DNA from: Opisthorchis felineus
Lineage: Eukaryota; Platyhelminthes; Trematoda; Opisthorchiida; Opisthorchiidae
Assembly: GCA_004794785.1 (NCBI GenBank)
Contig: SJOL01003000.1
Location: 75,751-139,750 of the forward strand
DNA length: 64,000 nt
Direction: 5' to 3'
Of this stretch, positions 12,579 through 23,659 are shown piece after piece; the stretch's first letter is position 1; each line of letters begins with the position of its first letter. The position numbers and the translations under genes are program-made. The notes under the pieces were generated by a model. That model saw only the letters and a program-made list of their open reading frames with translations. It ran no database searches and was not told where the DNA came from.

Positions 12579-13082
12579 TTGAATAAGATGTCACAACTCA
12601 TGTCCAGTCAGGTCATTTTTAAACAGGTTTTATACACCAAGATGTTTGAATTCTCTTCATCACATCAGGTGGACGTGTGGAGCAGTGCAAAGGGTGGCAA
12701 GGTGAAAGATCAGACTTAGAAACTTATTACATGATTCTATTTTCAAGATTTATTCCAGAATGCATCGCTTCGTCGATCAATGATGGTAGCAGTGTCTGGT
12801 AAGTTCTCAGCACCTTTCACAGTTTGAACGCTACAAAAAGAAGTCGTACGTTTTTGGACCGACTTTTTGCTATGCGACAAATATACCGTTGATGCTGTCC
12901 AACAATTTTTGCAGCCTACTCAACTATATTGCTTACAATCCAGAATGAGGCTTCATCCGCGATTTTTATTTACAGGTGATGAAATTCGCTCCGCTTTACT
13001 AACTGATGGCTGTAGACTACTACTCACAATCGGCTCGCTCTTTTTGAGGTTCTTGATAAAAACTTTTTTTAAAAGCGACTAA
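12579..13082 (+). CDS. Cluster of short exons, unknown gene (3' part)
   Basis: Exons 12579-12611 (33 nt), 12669-12701 (33 nt), 12759-12798 (40 nt) and 12976-13082 join in phase, ending in TAA. Acceptors are strong (ctcttcatcacatcag, tttcaagatttattccag, gatttttatttacag). Donors include GTGAAA and a consensus GTAAGT. Introns are 57-177 bases. The joined peptide includes VDVWSSAKGGK, then NASLRRSMMVAVSGDEIRS and a hydrophobic end (LLLTIGSLFLRFLIKTFF). The two 33-nt exons are symmetric (phase 0). I recognise no family. The 5' end of the gene was not found; the whole is an inference from splice signals. Confidence 0.45.
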
Positions 13083-13197
13083 GTGAAAAGTATTTTCTCC
13101 CGAAACTCAACTCTGGAGTCACAAAGATAAAAGGTTCCCCCCTGCGAAGTGGTCCTTTCTTATTTGGGCCCAGTCATTGAAAGAATACTTGTCATCC

Positions 13198-15890
13198 CTA
13201 TGGAATGACCCGCTTTAGACTAAACTGATTGTAAAGAGTTCTTTTAGAGACCATTTCAGGATAACTGATCCGCTCTGGAGAGGCCGTCTGGAGATATGGG
13301 TCACTTCTGCGGATTGTCTCTTCACAGGGAGACAACCATTGAAATTCGTCTTCATAAGAGAGCACTTTTGGTTCGTCCGTGGTGTAGCTAATTCAGAGAG
13401 AAATAAATGCATCATCAAGGGGACAATCAGGCACGATTTCTACCGAGGACTTTACTGTTGTGAATGTTCTCTTAAATCTTGACCAAACTCGTAACCTGGT
13501 CACTTGGCCTGACGAAGCTTTTGTGTCAAAAGCGAAAGGTTGCCCAGCAATAAATCTACCGATTGTTCCTAAACCTTTCCGAAAACACCTTGATGTACTC
13601 CATATGGTTTCCTTTAGTTGATTTACTAAGGTGATCTCAACTGGAAAAGTGTAGCGAAATCGTTTGAGAGGCTGGGCTAGACCGGCCGATCGAGCAAAAT
13701 AAATTTAAGTCCTAAAATCTGGCAGAATGTTTACTCGAGGAGAACAGGATCATACCGTTTGAATGACGGCTTGGTTTAGTTGTGCTGTCCATGTAAAGCA
13801 CTACACATGGTGGTGGTAAGACCACTACTCTGAAACATCGCATCTGAAAAGTTATTTCTTCTGGTTAGTCAGTTAGTGCCTTTATTAAATTTTTGTTCTC
13901 CAAAAGGGTACCGATTTGAGCAGGTCTTTCTTACTCAGGTTCTTCAGACAGGGACGAATAAATCAGCGCCATGAGGCTGGAAATCATGTTCTGATGACCC
14001 CAGAAACTTGGGAACAGGGTTGGCTGCAACATGATTGGCTGGATGCTCACTTAGTACCGAAATTGTGAATGCAATTGTGCATCTAAGTGGCACATGGGGA
14101 TGTCTTTGTCAACAGCAGGGTGGTAGTCTTTCAGGTTATCAATTCCAAGAGGAATCTCACTGGGCCGCACCCATATGGTTTTACTTGGAGTAGGTCTGTC
14201 CTGAGGGAGCTTACTGGGAAGGATCACTGATGCACGGTAGTTAAACAGGTTTCAACGACCTTGTTGTTAAAAACAACATTAGAGGCGAAGATCCAGGATG
14301 AACGTTTGACCGATAGATTCTTGAGTAGTACACTTCAGTCTCATCCGTCTGCTTCAGAAGTGGAGCCAGTCATATCTTCCAGATTTTAGTATTCATGCCC
14401 TACCACTGTTTAAAGGGCAATTGGAAACTGTCTTCATAATCCACACTAGCTGGTGTTACTTCCAACATAGTTTCGGTTTTATGTCCTGTTACTATATGGC
14501 CTCCAATGCAGATGCTCAGTCACGTGGCCTATCGCGAAACGGCATTCTGATCTGGGGGCTGAACGACCGAATGAGGCCTGTGACATACCTTAGGTATTCC
14601 CCAAGGCCCTTGACTTAGTAGTACACGCTGTCTCGCGCGACAAGGTCATAACAAGTCTCAAGGCAATGAATGAATTGAAGTACATATCCTCAAGCTCAGC
14701 ATCACACTGGTAGTCGAGCTACTGATGTGCAGTGGAGCTCGATTGCTGAAAAACGTCAACAACTTCTGCTCGGTTAGCAGACAGCGTACCTACACATTCA
14801 CGTAGCTCCTGGATAAGTACCGTATATTTCCTCAGGTTAGAATGGGGAACTTATTTGAACATGTCTAAAAATATTAGATTTCCACTTTGGCAACACATGC
14901 ATTATTCGAAGGTGGTGAGTCACAGTTATTCTGTGACTATTGCACAACTATTGCACCTGAGAAAGCAGAAATTCTAACTAAAAACAGCCAGAAACTGCGA
15001 ACCTAAAAAAAACACTGTAAAACAGGTTTTGGATAAAAGTTCATCAAACTGGTTGCTTTGAGATCAGCGTTTTATTTCGCTGAAGCCTAGCACAAGATTG
15101 CGCTTGTGCTCACCATCTAAGAATGCCACTCCTGGGCGACCTGCAGTGTTTATTCGATACTTAGGTGACACGGAATGTCGTTGAAGAGGGATCAACACGG
15201 TTTCATCCTGTACAAAGTTTCGTCACAATTCGTCTTTATGACTAGATGTACCTTGAAACCCCCCTTTCTCGAATACACTAAATCTATCAATAAGAACTGG
15301 CTTATATTCCATATACTGTCATCAAAAGACTTCTCATACGACTTAAGTACAGCTTAATAACGCTAGTTAGACTGACGTCATACAAGGATACTGACAAATA
15401 AATTATGACTTCTGATCGATTACTAGCGCACATCGATCACGAAGACCGGAATGACTACCGTTTGCCACTGGGAGTGAGCGGTGAACATACCTTGTTTTGG
15501 TGAATATCCTGAATCAGGATATTTGCAAAACGTGTATCAAGGATACTGCTGGGACTTGTTTTTCTGCTAACCACACGATGACCTGATTTTGCGTGATCAC
15601 CTGATAAACATTCAAAGAAAACACGTACAAACAGGTACAACCCGTTTCTCCAACTAGTTCTCTAGGCCTCTAGATCAGAAAAACTAAAAGCCGATAAAGA
15701 TTGGGTGGAATTTTATCACAAACATGATACACCAACACCTTCGGTGAGCGAATCTTGAGAACGTCCGGTCCCCGGTTTGATGAAAGCAGGGGATAAAATC
15801 ACACACCGGTCATCTGATCATCTAAAACTGACAGAACGTCCTACATGTTTAGTCCAACCCTGTTAGAATGTCAATACTACCTGAGGTTTA
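13198..15890 (-). CDS. Multi-exon gene, unknown conserved-looking protein (3' part)
   Basis: Exons on the minus strand, in order: 15890-15881 (10 nt), 15669-15642, 15600-15491, 14351-14260, 14213-14058 and 13387-13198, all in phase, ending in TAG. Acceptors are excellent (ccatttcttcgcttctag, gttttctttgaatgtttatcag, tgcatttatttctctctgaattag) and one donor is GTATGT; others (GTTGTA, GTACTA, GTCGTT) are weaker. Introns range from 41 bases to over 1.1 kb. The product is hydrophilic with motifs such as SSILDTRFANILIQDIHQNK, IWVRPSEIPLGIDNLKDYH and YEDEFQWLSPCEETIRRSD. Tyr/Trp and Pro patterning resembles small ciliary microtubule-associated proteins, but that is only an impression. The start lies upstream and was not located; the exon cluster at 18502-18959 is a possible source. 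Confidence 0.6.
13471..13698 (+). repeat. Interspersed repeat, copy 1 of about 228 bp
   Basis: The sequence is repeated in the same orientation at 21979-22206. Shared blocks include cgaccaaactcgtaacct (one mismatch), gacgaagcttttgt, ccgattgttcctaaac, ccgaaaacaccttgat and gatcgt/cgtttgagaggctgggct. Identity looks like 80-85% by eye. No coding or tRNA features are seen. It lies just upstream of the last exon of the gene above, in its intron. Confidence 0.7.
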
Positions 15891-17289
15891 CTAGAAGCGA
15901 AGAAATGGTGCAAATTTTGTGAAACAGAGTAGATCGACTGAACACTTATGTGGGTGTCCACGCAGCACAAAACCTAATGATGCATAACCTAATCAACTAC
16001 ATGCAAATTTCGCTCACACAGGCCAGGTACGAAGATACAACGATGTACAGTACCTTCAGCTTAATGGAATTTCAGCATGGTAGGAAAACTTAGGTTTACG
16101 ATTGCACACTCTCATTCGGAGCACACTGTTGTGACACTGTAGAATCCCTTCCCTCGAGTGTTGTCTGCTTTTAAAGACTTATTAGAAAAGCTACACCGTC
16201 CAAAGTAATTCGATCTCGAATCTGGAGAGTTTTCTCTTCAGGAGATTCGGACTTTAATGGTATTTCAAGGACTAACCAAAATGGTATAGACCTGGATGTT
16301 TAAGCCAGAAATCCCTGCTCTTGCATGTCCTTCATGTCCGTCCACATTGATGTTTGAAGTTCTACCCATGCGATCAATCACTTCGCTATACATTGATCCC
16401 GTACCACATCAAATGTACTCAGAACCAAGGTGAGCACGATTTGGTATTGCCACATTCAAACCCTCTTCTTCAGGCTGACTGGGTAACAGCTCAGTAGAAA
16501 CACACAGGGTAAACAGCCACTATACACACTACTCACTGATTTGTAGACTGGCAAAAAATGGACAGTATTCTCTCGCGAATCATGCAACTGCAGAATCCCG
16601 AACGGGCGGACTGAACAAGTGAAAATTTAACCACATGTCCAGAGAAATTGATACGATTACGATCGATACGACTGCTGTTAAGACGTTTCAGTCTGTGTAT
16701 TTCAACGATTTTTTAGTTAGCTGATGAAATATATAAGTGGAGAAAACGCAAGACTGGGTGAAAGCTGCAGATGGAAACCATGTGTGTGTCGGTCCACGTA
16801 AGGTCGATTAACAAAGATGCTGAAAGACGCTGTATGGTCCAGTGAAACAAAACAGGAGGCCCTCTGCACATACTAGCTAAACTTCACGTGCTTTAAACAT
16901 AACATACTACTCATAGGGCTGCTGAAAACTCTTCGAAATGATCTACCATGAACAAGAGCTCCAAATGGGTTCCCGTCAAAACCACCAAGTTCGTGTGCAA
17001 CTAGGAGTATTTGTCGAACTCCACGTGCTTTCTTGTAGCTTGTTGAGAAGAATGCATTCACTTTCTTGCTTCCCAAGGAGAGGAGGAATTCAAGGCAGTT
17101 TCGATCAGTCCCGATAGCGTCAGATTCCAAACGAACTATCGTACTTTATTGACAACTTTGGGGAAACTGCTAATGCTTCCGGATGAAGATCGTCCTATCC
17201 GGATTAGCTTTTGGGAGCATTCAATCACTTTAGCATTAATACCGACAATGAAGTAATTTATGTTACGTCTTTCCTTTGCACAGAGCCTG
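15891..17289. other. No firm gene
   Basis: A plus-strand acceptor at 16241 (gagttttctcttcag) is followed by a 42-nt open piece ending at a GTATAG donor, an orphan exon candidate. A minus open frame at 16873-17130 ends in a short PLE-like fragment (tactactcatagggctgctgaaaactcttcga at about 16905-16940, motif broken). Otherwise nothing recognised. Confidence 0.25.
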
Positions 17290-17669
17290 AAGACCGGGGG
17301 TGGTAACCGATCTGGGAGCACCCGTTTGGGGATCCGAACTGGGTTGGCGCGCCATGTTATCTACTGAGCTACCCGAATAATGATCGGTTTTCACATGTGT
17401 TCTACCCACTTGTCCTCGCACAGTGGAATATGTCTCCACATATTGGTCGGATCGACTTCCCAACTCATGTAATACAAGGGCAGTTCCCCCCATGTGCTAC
17501 CGCACTCGCCATTCCCACGATCAGCTAAAACGGGTGGGAAATACATTGAGTTAGTGGCTATGCTGCTGTGAAGAAAAAACGTAAAACAGGTGTAACCAGC
17601 CAAAAGGAGTGTCGTCGTGTTAGGAAGAGGGCACGGCAACTGATTCGGACGGATGGATGGGTTGATCAT
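17290..17669 (-). mobile_element. tRNA-like repeat (second SINE type)
   Basis: On the minus strand a tRNA-like block has an A box (tagctcagtagataacatgg) and a B box (agttcggatcc) at 17375-17325. Upstream of it lies an open, repeat-like stretch that begins after an acceptor-like ttttag. No second copy of this exact unit is in the window, so the mobile call rests on the pol III boxes. Confidence 0.4.
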
Positions 17670-18501
17670 TTTGTTACCATGCTGTAGACATTGGTGTTAC
17701 AACCCTCCAGTCACCCCCATAGGTTGAGAGTTGTGATGGCCGAGGAATCGAAGAGCATATAACACCCCATCACCAGGTCCACATAAAGTGTTACATATGT
17801 TACTTGTGCTGTTTTCGTTTCCGCGACGGTTGAGAACAATTCGGAAGTTGTGAGCAATCAGTAAGTGCGAACAACCTGACGGATTAGCTCACCTTAAACG
17901 CCATGTGTCACTGGGAATAAGGCACAGGATGGGGGAGACAATGTAACGTTTCCACAGCGAGGGGAATGGTCATTGGGTTACCAACGGAGTGACAGATGTG
18001 AATTGTTTGATCAAGATGTAATGGTCGCAGCAATAAGTTTGTTTTAAAAAATCAGTTAAATTAACGTGCGCTCAGTGCGAACCACGTGGAAATGTTTTGC
18101 AGCTGTCTGCAGGAAAATGAACTCAGTCGGCGGAAGCACGGTCTACCAAGGGCATTCTCTTGTCTGTTCACAATTAGCGACTAAGCTTCGCATAGAATAC
18201 CTAGGTTAGTGCATACCGCATAGGCCACACTGGCCAAACAGCGTAAGAACTTCGAATTCCCCCATACGTGCATGAGTGTGGAACATTACCAGATGTCTGA
18301 CGGAGGTTTCGATGCAGCACTGGTATCGGACAACCACCGAAATTGGCCAGTTTATTATTAGTACTACAACTTCGACTCCTGTAATAGAAAATCGAGTTGT
18401 GTCATTTATCCGACAGCGCAATCTATACATTGTAGTGCTTTCAAGTGAGTCATTCCGAAGGCGGATCCACATCCTACGATGTCCACATCAAGTTCCCTGA
18501 T

Positions 18502-18959
18502 CAACCATAAACCAGTGTCTGATAGCCCGTAGGAAAGTCCACTCCCAGTAGTCGGCTAATATCCTCTTTCTCTTCGGCACTACCATGATCCAATATGAAC
18601 ACGTTTTCCACAAATGGAATTGTGCAAAGGGATGGAATTATCGATTCGAAGCTTTACACACACAACGTTTTGAGGAGTGTACTTCGGTGGACCGAATCTT
18701 AAGTGCTCGAAGTATTCGTAGATAGCAATGCTACTTTCACCATTCCTATGCTCGATGGTCTGACAACGCTGTGCCAGCGAGCTGTGCTAGTCATCATACT
18801 ATATAATTGCGTCCTGCTAGTAGACTCGCAAAAACACTGGTCATCAATGGGAGTCGTCTGCGGGCTTGGTTTGGGAGAGTTGCTCCGATTCGGTTCACTA
18901 GTCTAGCTGAGTCCATGCTCCACGTGGTTGCAGGAGTATGTCGTGCCCCTCTGGTATCA
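18502..18959 (-). CDS. Two-exon piece of an unknown minus-strand gene
   Basis: Exon 18959-18800 starts after a strong acceptor (tccattgtccacttcttcag), is open for 53 codons and ends at a GTATGA donor in phase 0. It includes TTWSMDSARLVNRIGATLPN and LPLMTSVFASLLAGRNYI. A second exon from 18705 is open in phase 0 (FGPPKYTPQNVVCVKLRID) to at least 18590. An overlapping frame down to a stop at 18502 (DHGSAEEKEDISRLLGVDFP) is also protein-like, so the end of exon 2 and its continuation are unresolved. All neighbouring exon clusters lie on the same strand and may form one gene. No family recognised. Confidence 0.4.
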
Positions 18960-19140
18960 CTGAAGAAGTGGACAATGGACCTCTATTCGTACTTGAGCCG
19001 ATGATTACGAAAAACCGAGAGCAAGCGATTTCAGTTTACCTGAACGACCACATTTGATTAGTCGTGTGCAAGCAACCAGAGAAAAGAAAAGCAGGTAACA
19101 AGATGATAATGTGTTGGAATATTGGTAGCTCCGGTGCATT

Positions 19141-19337
19141 AATTGGTAGTTGATCAGGTGGCTGTTGATCTGTTCGCCGATCTTGGCAATTGATTTGCAA
19201 ACGTTTCGTCACCATTCGAGGAGACATCTTCACCCAACAGCAAACTGAAGATGCCTCCTCGAATGGTGACGAAACGTTTGCAAATCAATTGCCAAGGTCA
19301 GCGAACAGATCAACAGCCACCTGATCAATTACCAGTT
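19141..19337. repeat. Long fold-back palindrome
   Basis: Two arms of about 91 bases (19141-19231 and 19246-19337) are reverse complements with about five mismatches, separated by 14 bases. Key blocks in each arm are ttgatcaggtggctgttgat, caattgatttgcaaacgttt and cgtcaccattcgagg. The arms also occur singly or paired at 4025, 24490 and 61035. This looks like a fold-back/MITE-type element or a head-to-head pair of short retroelement ends. Confidence 0.8.
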
Positions 19338-19854
19338 AACAAGATGTTCACCATGCACATAAGCTGCTACGTACGATCCCCAGGTTAAACTCAGGGCCCC
19401 ACTAGTCCGTTTTATGACATGTTACAAGTATGTTACCGTGGCAACACAAAAACCGTTTACTGCTATTCAAGTTTGGTTGTAATAGACAGGTTTTGAAGAT
19501 GTCCATTATCAGAAGGGCATCTCTGATAATAGTAATAATGTCGCAGTCGTGCGCTTCAGGTTTGTTTCTCATTTAAGGAACGGTTCTTGAGTGGTAGAAT
19601 CTAACGGCTCGTTTGCACACTCAGCACAATAGAACTGCTACTATTTTCCGGTCATTGTGAACAGTTAATTTGTGGCTTGTATACCTTCACATCAATACCT
19701 GAAATAGTACGTCACCAACTTCCTTATTGTGAGGTTTGGCCAACACAAACTTCCGCAAATCTTATAATGCCATCCTACAATGAATAGGAGTAGGCGCCAA
19801 CAGTTGTGAATGCCCAGAAAAAAAGGATTTGCTGTGTAACCTACTACTTGTAAG

Positions 19855-20040
19855 GTCACTCATCGACAACCCACTACCGGTTTCGCTCTTCTTGGGACCG
19901 ACCGGGTAGGCGTAGTCTCCCAGTTACCATCCATCTTGTGTTATACTTGAACACCAAATTGTATGCAACTGGTAAAATACTCTCACTTGCTACTTACGTT
20001 GGTGTTAATGAGAGACTCGACTAAATTTTCCCTTTGTGAT
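19855..20040 (-). mobile_element. Penelope-like fragment with broken hammerhead
   Basis: Same family as 38.9 kb. On the minus strand stem I (GCCTAC/GTGGGT), the GAAA box and ACCGGT are kept at 19869-19911, but the CTGATGA box has become an unrelated CCGGTCG, so the ribozyme core is lost. The acttgaacaccaaattgta tail follows. Confidence 0.65.
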
Positions 20041-20905
20041 TTGCGGCAGGTTTGTGGTTGTTCTTCAAACTTCCTTCATGTTTCTATACTTGTTGTATTG
20101 CCGCCAGATTACTGTCTGAAGTGATCGCGAAAACTATAGTTGATTTATTCGGAATAAAACCACAAAGTGTCCATTTGATTTGCGGTGTAAGCTAGCTAGA
20201 TTCGTCACTTTTATTCTGCTGTGATGAGCTTGGTTTACTGATCTGAGTGATAGACAGCTTATGAGGTTCAAACTTCAGAGATTAACAGATGAGGCCTGCG
20301 AGCAAATTTTATTGTAATGATTGTGGTTAGACTGATTGCTTTCTGATCGTTCCCATGTGAACTGAAGTTAACGACGATCGTTCACTTGTTAGCCTGAGGT
20401 CGATTCTCCGAAAGTAGTGTGTACTTGCGTGCTTCATTTTCCGAGAAATCACGGGGACAGTTGTTACTCGATAGTGATTTGATTTCACCGCATGATCAGG
20501 CAGAAGTGAAATCCAACGACCGCGACTTGGGTAGCCTCCTGATTGGACGAAAAGATGCATGCAACAATGGACTGTCACAATACACTGCCACCGCTATGAC
20601 GTTTTGCGCTATGTTGGCACACTGGCACCGGGTTCAAGTAATGACCTTCTTGAGTTGATCTGATCAATTCATGACGAGGATAGTACGAAAACCCACAATC
20701 TGTTTCACCTATTTGTTTCTAAACCAGCATTTAAATCTGCTTGTGCGTCTGAGCAAATAGGGGTGAGCAAGAATGCTTGGTTGTTGCTGTATCTTGATTG
20801 TGAACGAGTAAAAAGCGACGGGTTGGTCGCCAAGGCCCTCATGTGAGCAACACGTGTGCTACGTCAGATTTAAATGGTACGCGATCCTGTGGTTAACATT
20901 ATGAC

Positions 20906-21175
20906 CTAATTTATGGTCGTCATTGCCGGGGAAAGTTGTTCTGTCATGCACTGAACTGGGTGACACGGCTGAATGGGAGAGGCAGGGAGGCAGAACAACT
21001 GGCTGAACCCGCATGTGGATTGACTTCCGGTGAGGATAAACTCGCCACATGTTTGTGAGCATGGCATAGTAAGAGGTGTGCCAGTTAACTCGAACATTTC
21101 CTGTGTTGCGCAGGCGTAGAAGTTATCTGCAATCGAGGTATTGTGCGGCATGCTATCCGGGACCTCGTAACATAG
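20906..21175 (-). CDS. Terminal exon of an unknown gene (89 codons)
   Basis: The open frame begins directly after a good acceptor (gctgattttatctgtatag) and runs 89 codons to TAG. It is Cys/Thr/Pro-rich (for example FYACATQEMFELTGTPLTMP and CGFSQLFCLPASP), without a signal or membrane segment. An upstream exon candidate at 21450-21390 (VCGFGGNPASHKNLTEDTY) could join in phase 0. Whether it belongs with the gene ending at 21472 is unclear. No homology recognised. Confidence 0.35.
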   Translation of the reverse strand, partial: LCYEVPDSMPHNTSIADNFYACATQEMFELTGTPLTMPCSQTCGEFILTGSQSTCGFSQLFCLPASPIQPCHPVQCMTEQLSPAMTTIN

Positions 21176-21471
21176 CTATACAGATAAAATCAGCTAAGTT
21201 TGGCGGGTAACCTAGATCCTGGAAGTCTGTGGCTTGCCGATCCGAAAGAGAAGAACAGCAGGTGAATTTAATCCTGGTGATAACGCAGTCATGTGGAGTC
21301 TACTTAGTTGCTACAAGGTATACTCACTGCTTTTCATCCACAGAATTAAGATTGGGGTGCCGATGCCAATTTTTCGCGGATTTCGAATCCCGACACGTAT
21401 GTGTCTTCTGTCAAATTTTTATGGCTCGCTGGATTCCCACCAAATCCGCACACCTGCAAACTAGCCGTACT

Positions 21472-23260
21472 TCAATCTGTACCATCGAGATCTTGTACAA
21501 CAACTGGGTAACAAAAAAGAGGGGATTTAAAATTCACAACACAATTTTGTTCAAATTTACACACCAGAATATCTTTTCGGGTTGTAAACTGAATCATATA
21601 CACAAAGATTGGTACTCCGTGACAGAGTAGTTCAATCGCGATAGACCTGTGTCTGTGAGATCGACACCGGATCCCGCTGTCCGACACAATGCCTATCAGC
21701 CATTCATCGGTCAAGCGCTTATATGAGTGGGATGTATTTTGGTACGAGGATACTAAAAGTTGACTACTTTAGACTGGAAGTGATCAAAGCGATAAATGTT
21801 TGCTTAAGGAACCCAAGCTACACTAACGCATTTCAGTAGAGGAGATGGCCAAGTTAGATAGGTGTCCAAGCGCAGCTATCCCTATTGCTTGGACAACCAA
21901 TGGAGACCGTCTTTCAGCTCTGTAACGCACTCTGATATGTTCGATCAGTTGGAAAACGCTTGGAACCGATTGATTAACCTTAAATCTCGACCAAACTCGT
22001 AACCTAGTCACTTGGCATGACGAAGCTTTTGTTTCAAAAGCGAGACGTGGCCCAGCAACTAATCGGCCGATTGTTCCTAAACTTTTCCGAAAACACCTTG
22101 ATATATTCTATATGGCTCCTGTTAGGTGAATTACTAAGGTGATCTCAACTAGAAAAGTGCAGGGAAATCGTTTGAGAGGCTGGGCTGGACCGGCCGCCCG
22201 AGGCACGTGATAAGTACAGTTCGGTGTGCGCATGCTAATGCTGTCTGGCGTGGCAAAACAGCAAAAGGCCTTGGGAGAGGCAGAAAGCCGAATTAGAGCG
22301 CTAGATGTAAGCCAAAGTTGCCGTGGCAACGTGCGAGCCACTGTCGTGGTCACGCTAAGGGTAGGCGGCCCATGTGCACTTTTGGTGCACGATGTACGTG
22401 GATGCTTCTGTCTGGGCGCAGAGGTAATCATCACACCGTCGATGCCAGAGTACTTTCAATTTTATCGCGGCTGTTGTGCTCGGTTGTGCCTTTACCACAC
22501 CCCTGTTACGCATTGTTCCGGTCGTGTTGGTCCCAGGGCCTGTCCATTCAGCATGGCAACTCTGGCGCTCCCACTGTTTCAGCCTGTATTGTGCGGACTA
22601 TTGGTCAGATGGTGCAAATGACGCTGGGAGGGGCAACCAACGTAAAAGCTCCTGTTTTGAACAAACTGTAGTGGAGACATATGCTGTCATCTTGTGATAA
22701 CGTCATTCAGCGTATAGCCCAGCCTACTCACAGTCGTTCACTATGGAAAGTCGATCCACCTGCACCAAACTATTTAACCCTGAGCTTTTAAGGAGCCGGC
22801 AACATCCAAGACTGGGATCTTTATGATGAAACAGTGAATATGTGCTTCGATAAAGCCACCATGGTGGCACATTTCTAAGGAAACCATTGTTACTGTTTGG
22901 GTCTGTCCAGAAATTATTATCTGAAGCCACCTACAAATAGAGATGGAAAGTTGTCCTATCTGAGTGCGAAAATCGAAGAAGCGCATTATTAAGTGAATTC
23001 GATATCTGGTTTTGTGGGTCTTTGTGTTATCAGGCTGCTGGAAATGCTCGTACTAATTTGAGGCCAAACTGTGGTAGAACAAATGACCCAAGCACTATAC
23101 AGTGACAATTGTGTGCCATTTTAGAGTATTTCTTTTTCATCCCACTTTATCCACAGCATTCATAGCAGCAATATCTTGAGGAGTTACAAACCGGATGGTG
23201 CGACCTTACCGGTTTGCTTCAAGTAGTGAGAAGAGATGCTCTGTTGACACCGTAATTTAT
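21472..23260 (-). CDS. Five-exon gene fragment, unknown protein
   Basis: Minus-strand exons 23260-23210, 23174-23146, 22930-22732, 21752-21561 and 21503-21472 agree in phase and end in TGA. Splice sites are strong: acceptors accatctcactacag, ctttccatctctatttgtag, ccctcttttttgttacccag; donors GTAAGG, GTGAGT, GTAAAT. The product includes GFLRNVPPWWLYRSTYSLFH, LLKSSGLNSLVQVDRLSIVN and SIAIELLCHGVPIFVYMIQF. The last intron (21560-21504) is 57 bases, a multiple of three without an in-frame stop, so reading through it also gives an open product. Upstream exons were not found. I do not recognise the family. A CpG-rich plus-strand gene sits inside its fourth intron. Confidence 0.6.
21979..22206 (+). 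repeat. Interspersed repeat, copy 2 of about 228 bp
   Basis: Partner of the copy at 13471-13698 in the same orientation. Its right end runs directly into the CpG-rich region that starts the nested plus-strand gene at 22232. Confidence 0.7.
22232..22671 (+). CDS. Small nested two-exon gene (about 69 aa)
   Basis: Exon 1 (22232-22306, 25 codons) starts at an ATG with an in-frame TAA seven codons upstream and ends at a GTAAGC donor. Exon 2 (22537-22671) follows a ttggtcccag acceptor, joins in phase 0 and ends in TAG; an optional GTAAAA donor lies near 22642. The peptide starts MLMLSGVAKQQKALGEAESR and ends with a Gly/Thr/Val-rich part (QMVQMTLGGATNVKAPVLN). Base composition is more GC/CpG-rich than the surroundings, like a promoter-proximal region. 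It lies opposite to, and within an intron of, the minus gene at 21472-23260. Not recognised; short size keeps confidence low. Confidence 0.4.
22317..22330. promoter_or_regulatory. Perfect RFX X-box palindrome
   Basis: The 14-base gttgccgtggcaac is the consensus X-box (GTTGCC, two bases, GGCAAC) bound by RFX factors, typical of ciliary gene control in animals. It sits ten bases after the exon 1 donor of the nested plus-strand gene. Function is inferred from the motif only. Confidence 0.45.
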
Positions 23261-23659
23261 CTGTAGTGAGATGGTATTTGGGGGGGGGGTGGATTTCAGA
23301 TTTATTGTGCTTTTTTTTTGAAGCCACATGATGGTATTTTTACTTGTGGTGAAAATACTGAGGGTTATCAATAACTGACCAGAAAATTTAGTATTGATTT
23401 CCAACCAAAAATGAAGTAATCAACTTGCTCTGTATGGTTTGCAGTTTGCTTTCGAATACAGCTTATCTTATCTCTCCAGGCCGTTAAGACCGGATGTTAT
23501 GGTGTCATTCAAGGACATTTTGAATTACACGTTGGATTGGAATTTTCCTCATCGGTGTTATAGTGGAATGCTAAGCAACATCTGCGCAGGAGGCCCAGTG
23601 CACGGGATGGGACTGAAATACATCAAACTTCGGTCATCTAAACATAAAACCCTGCTCAT

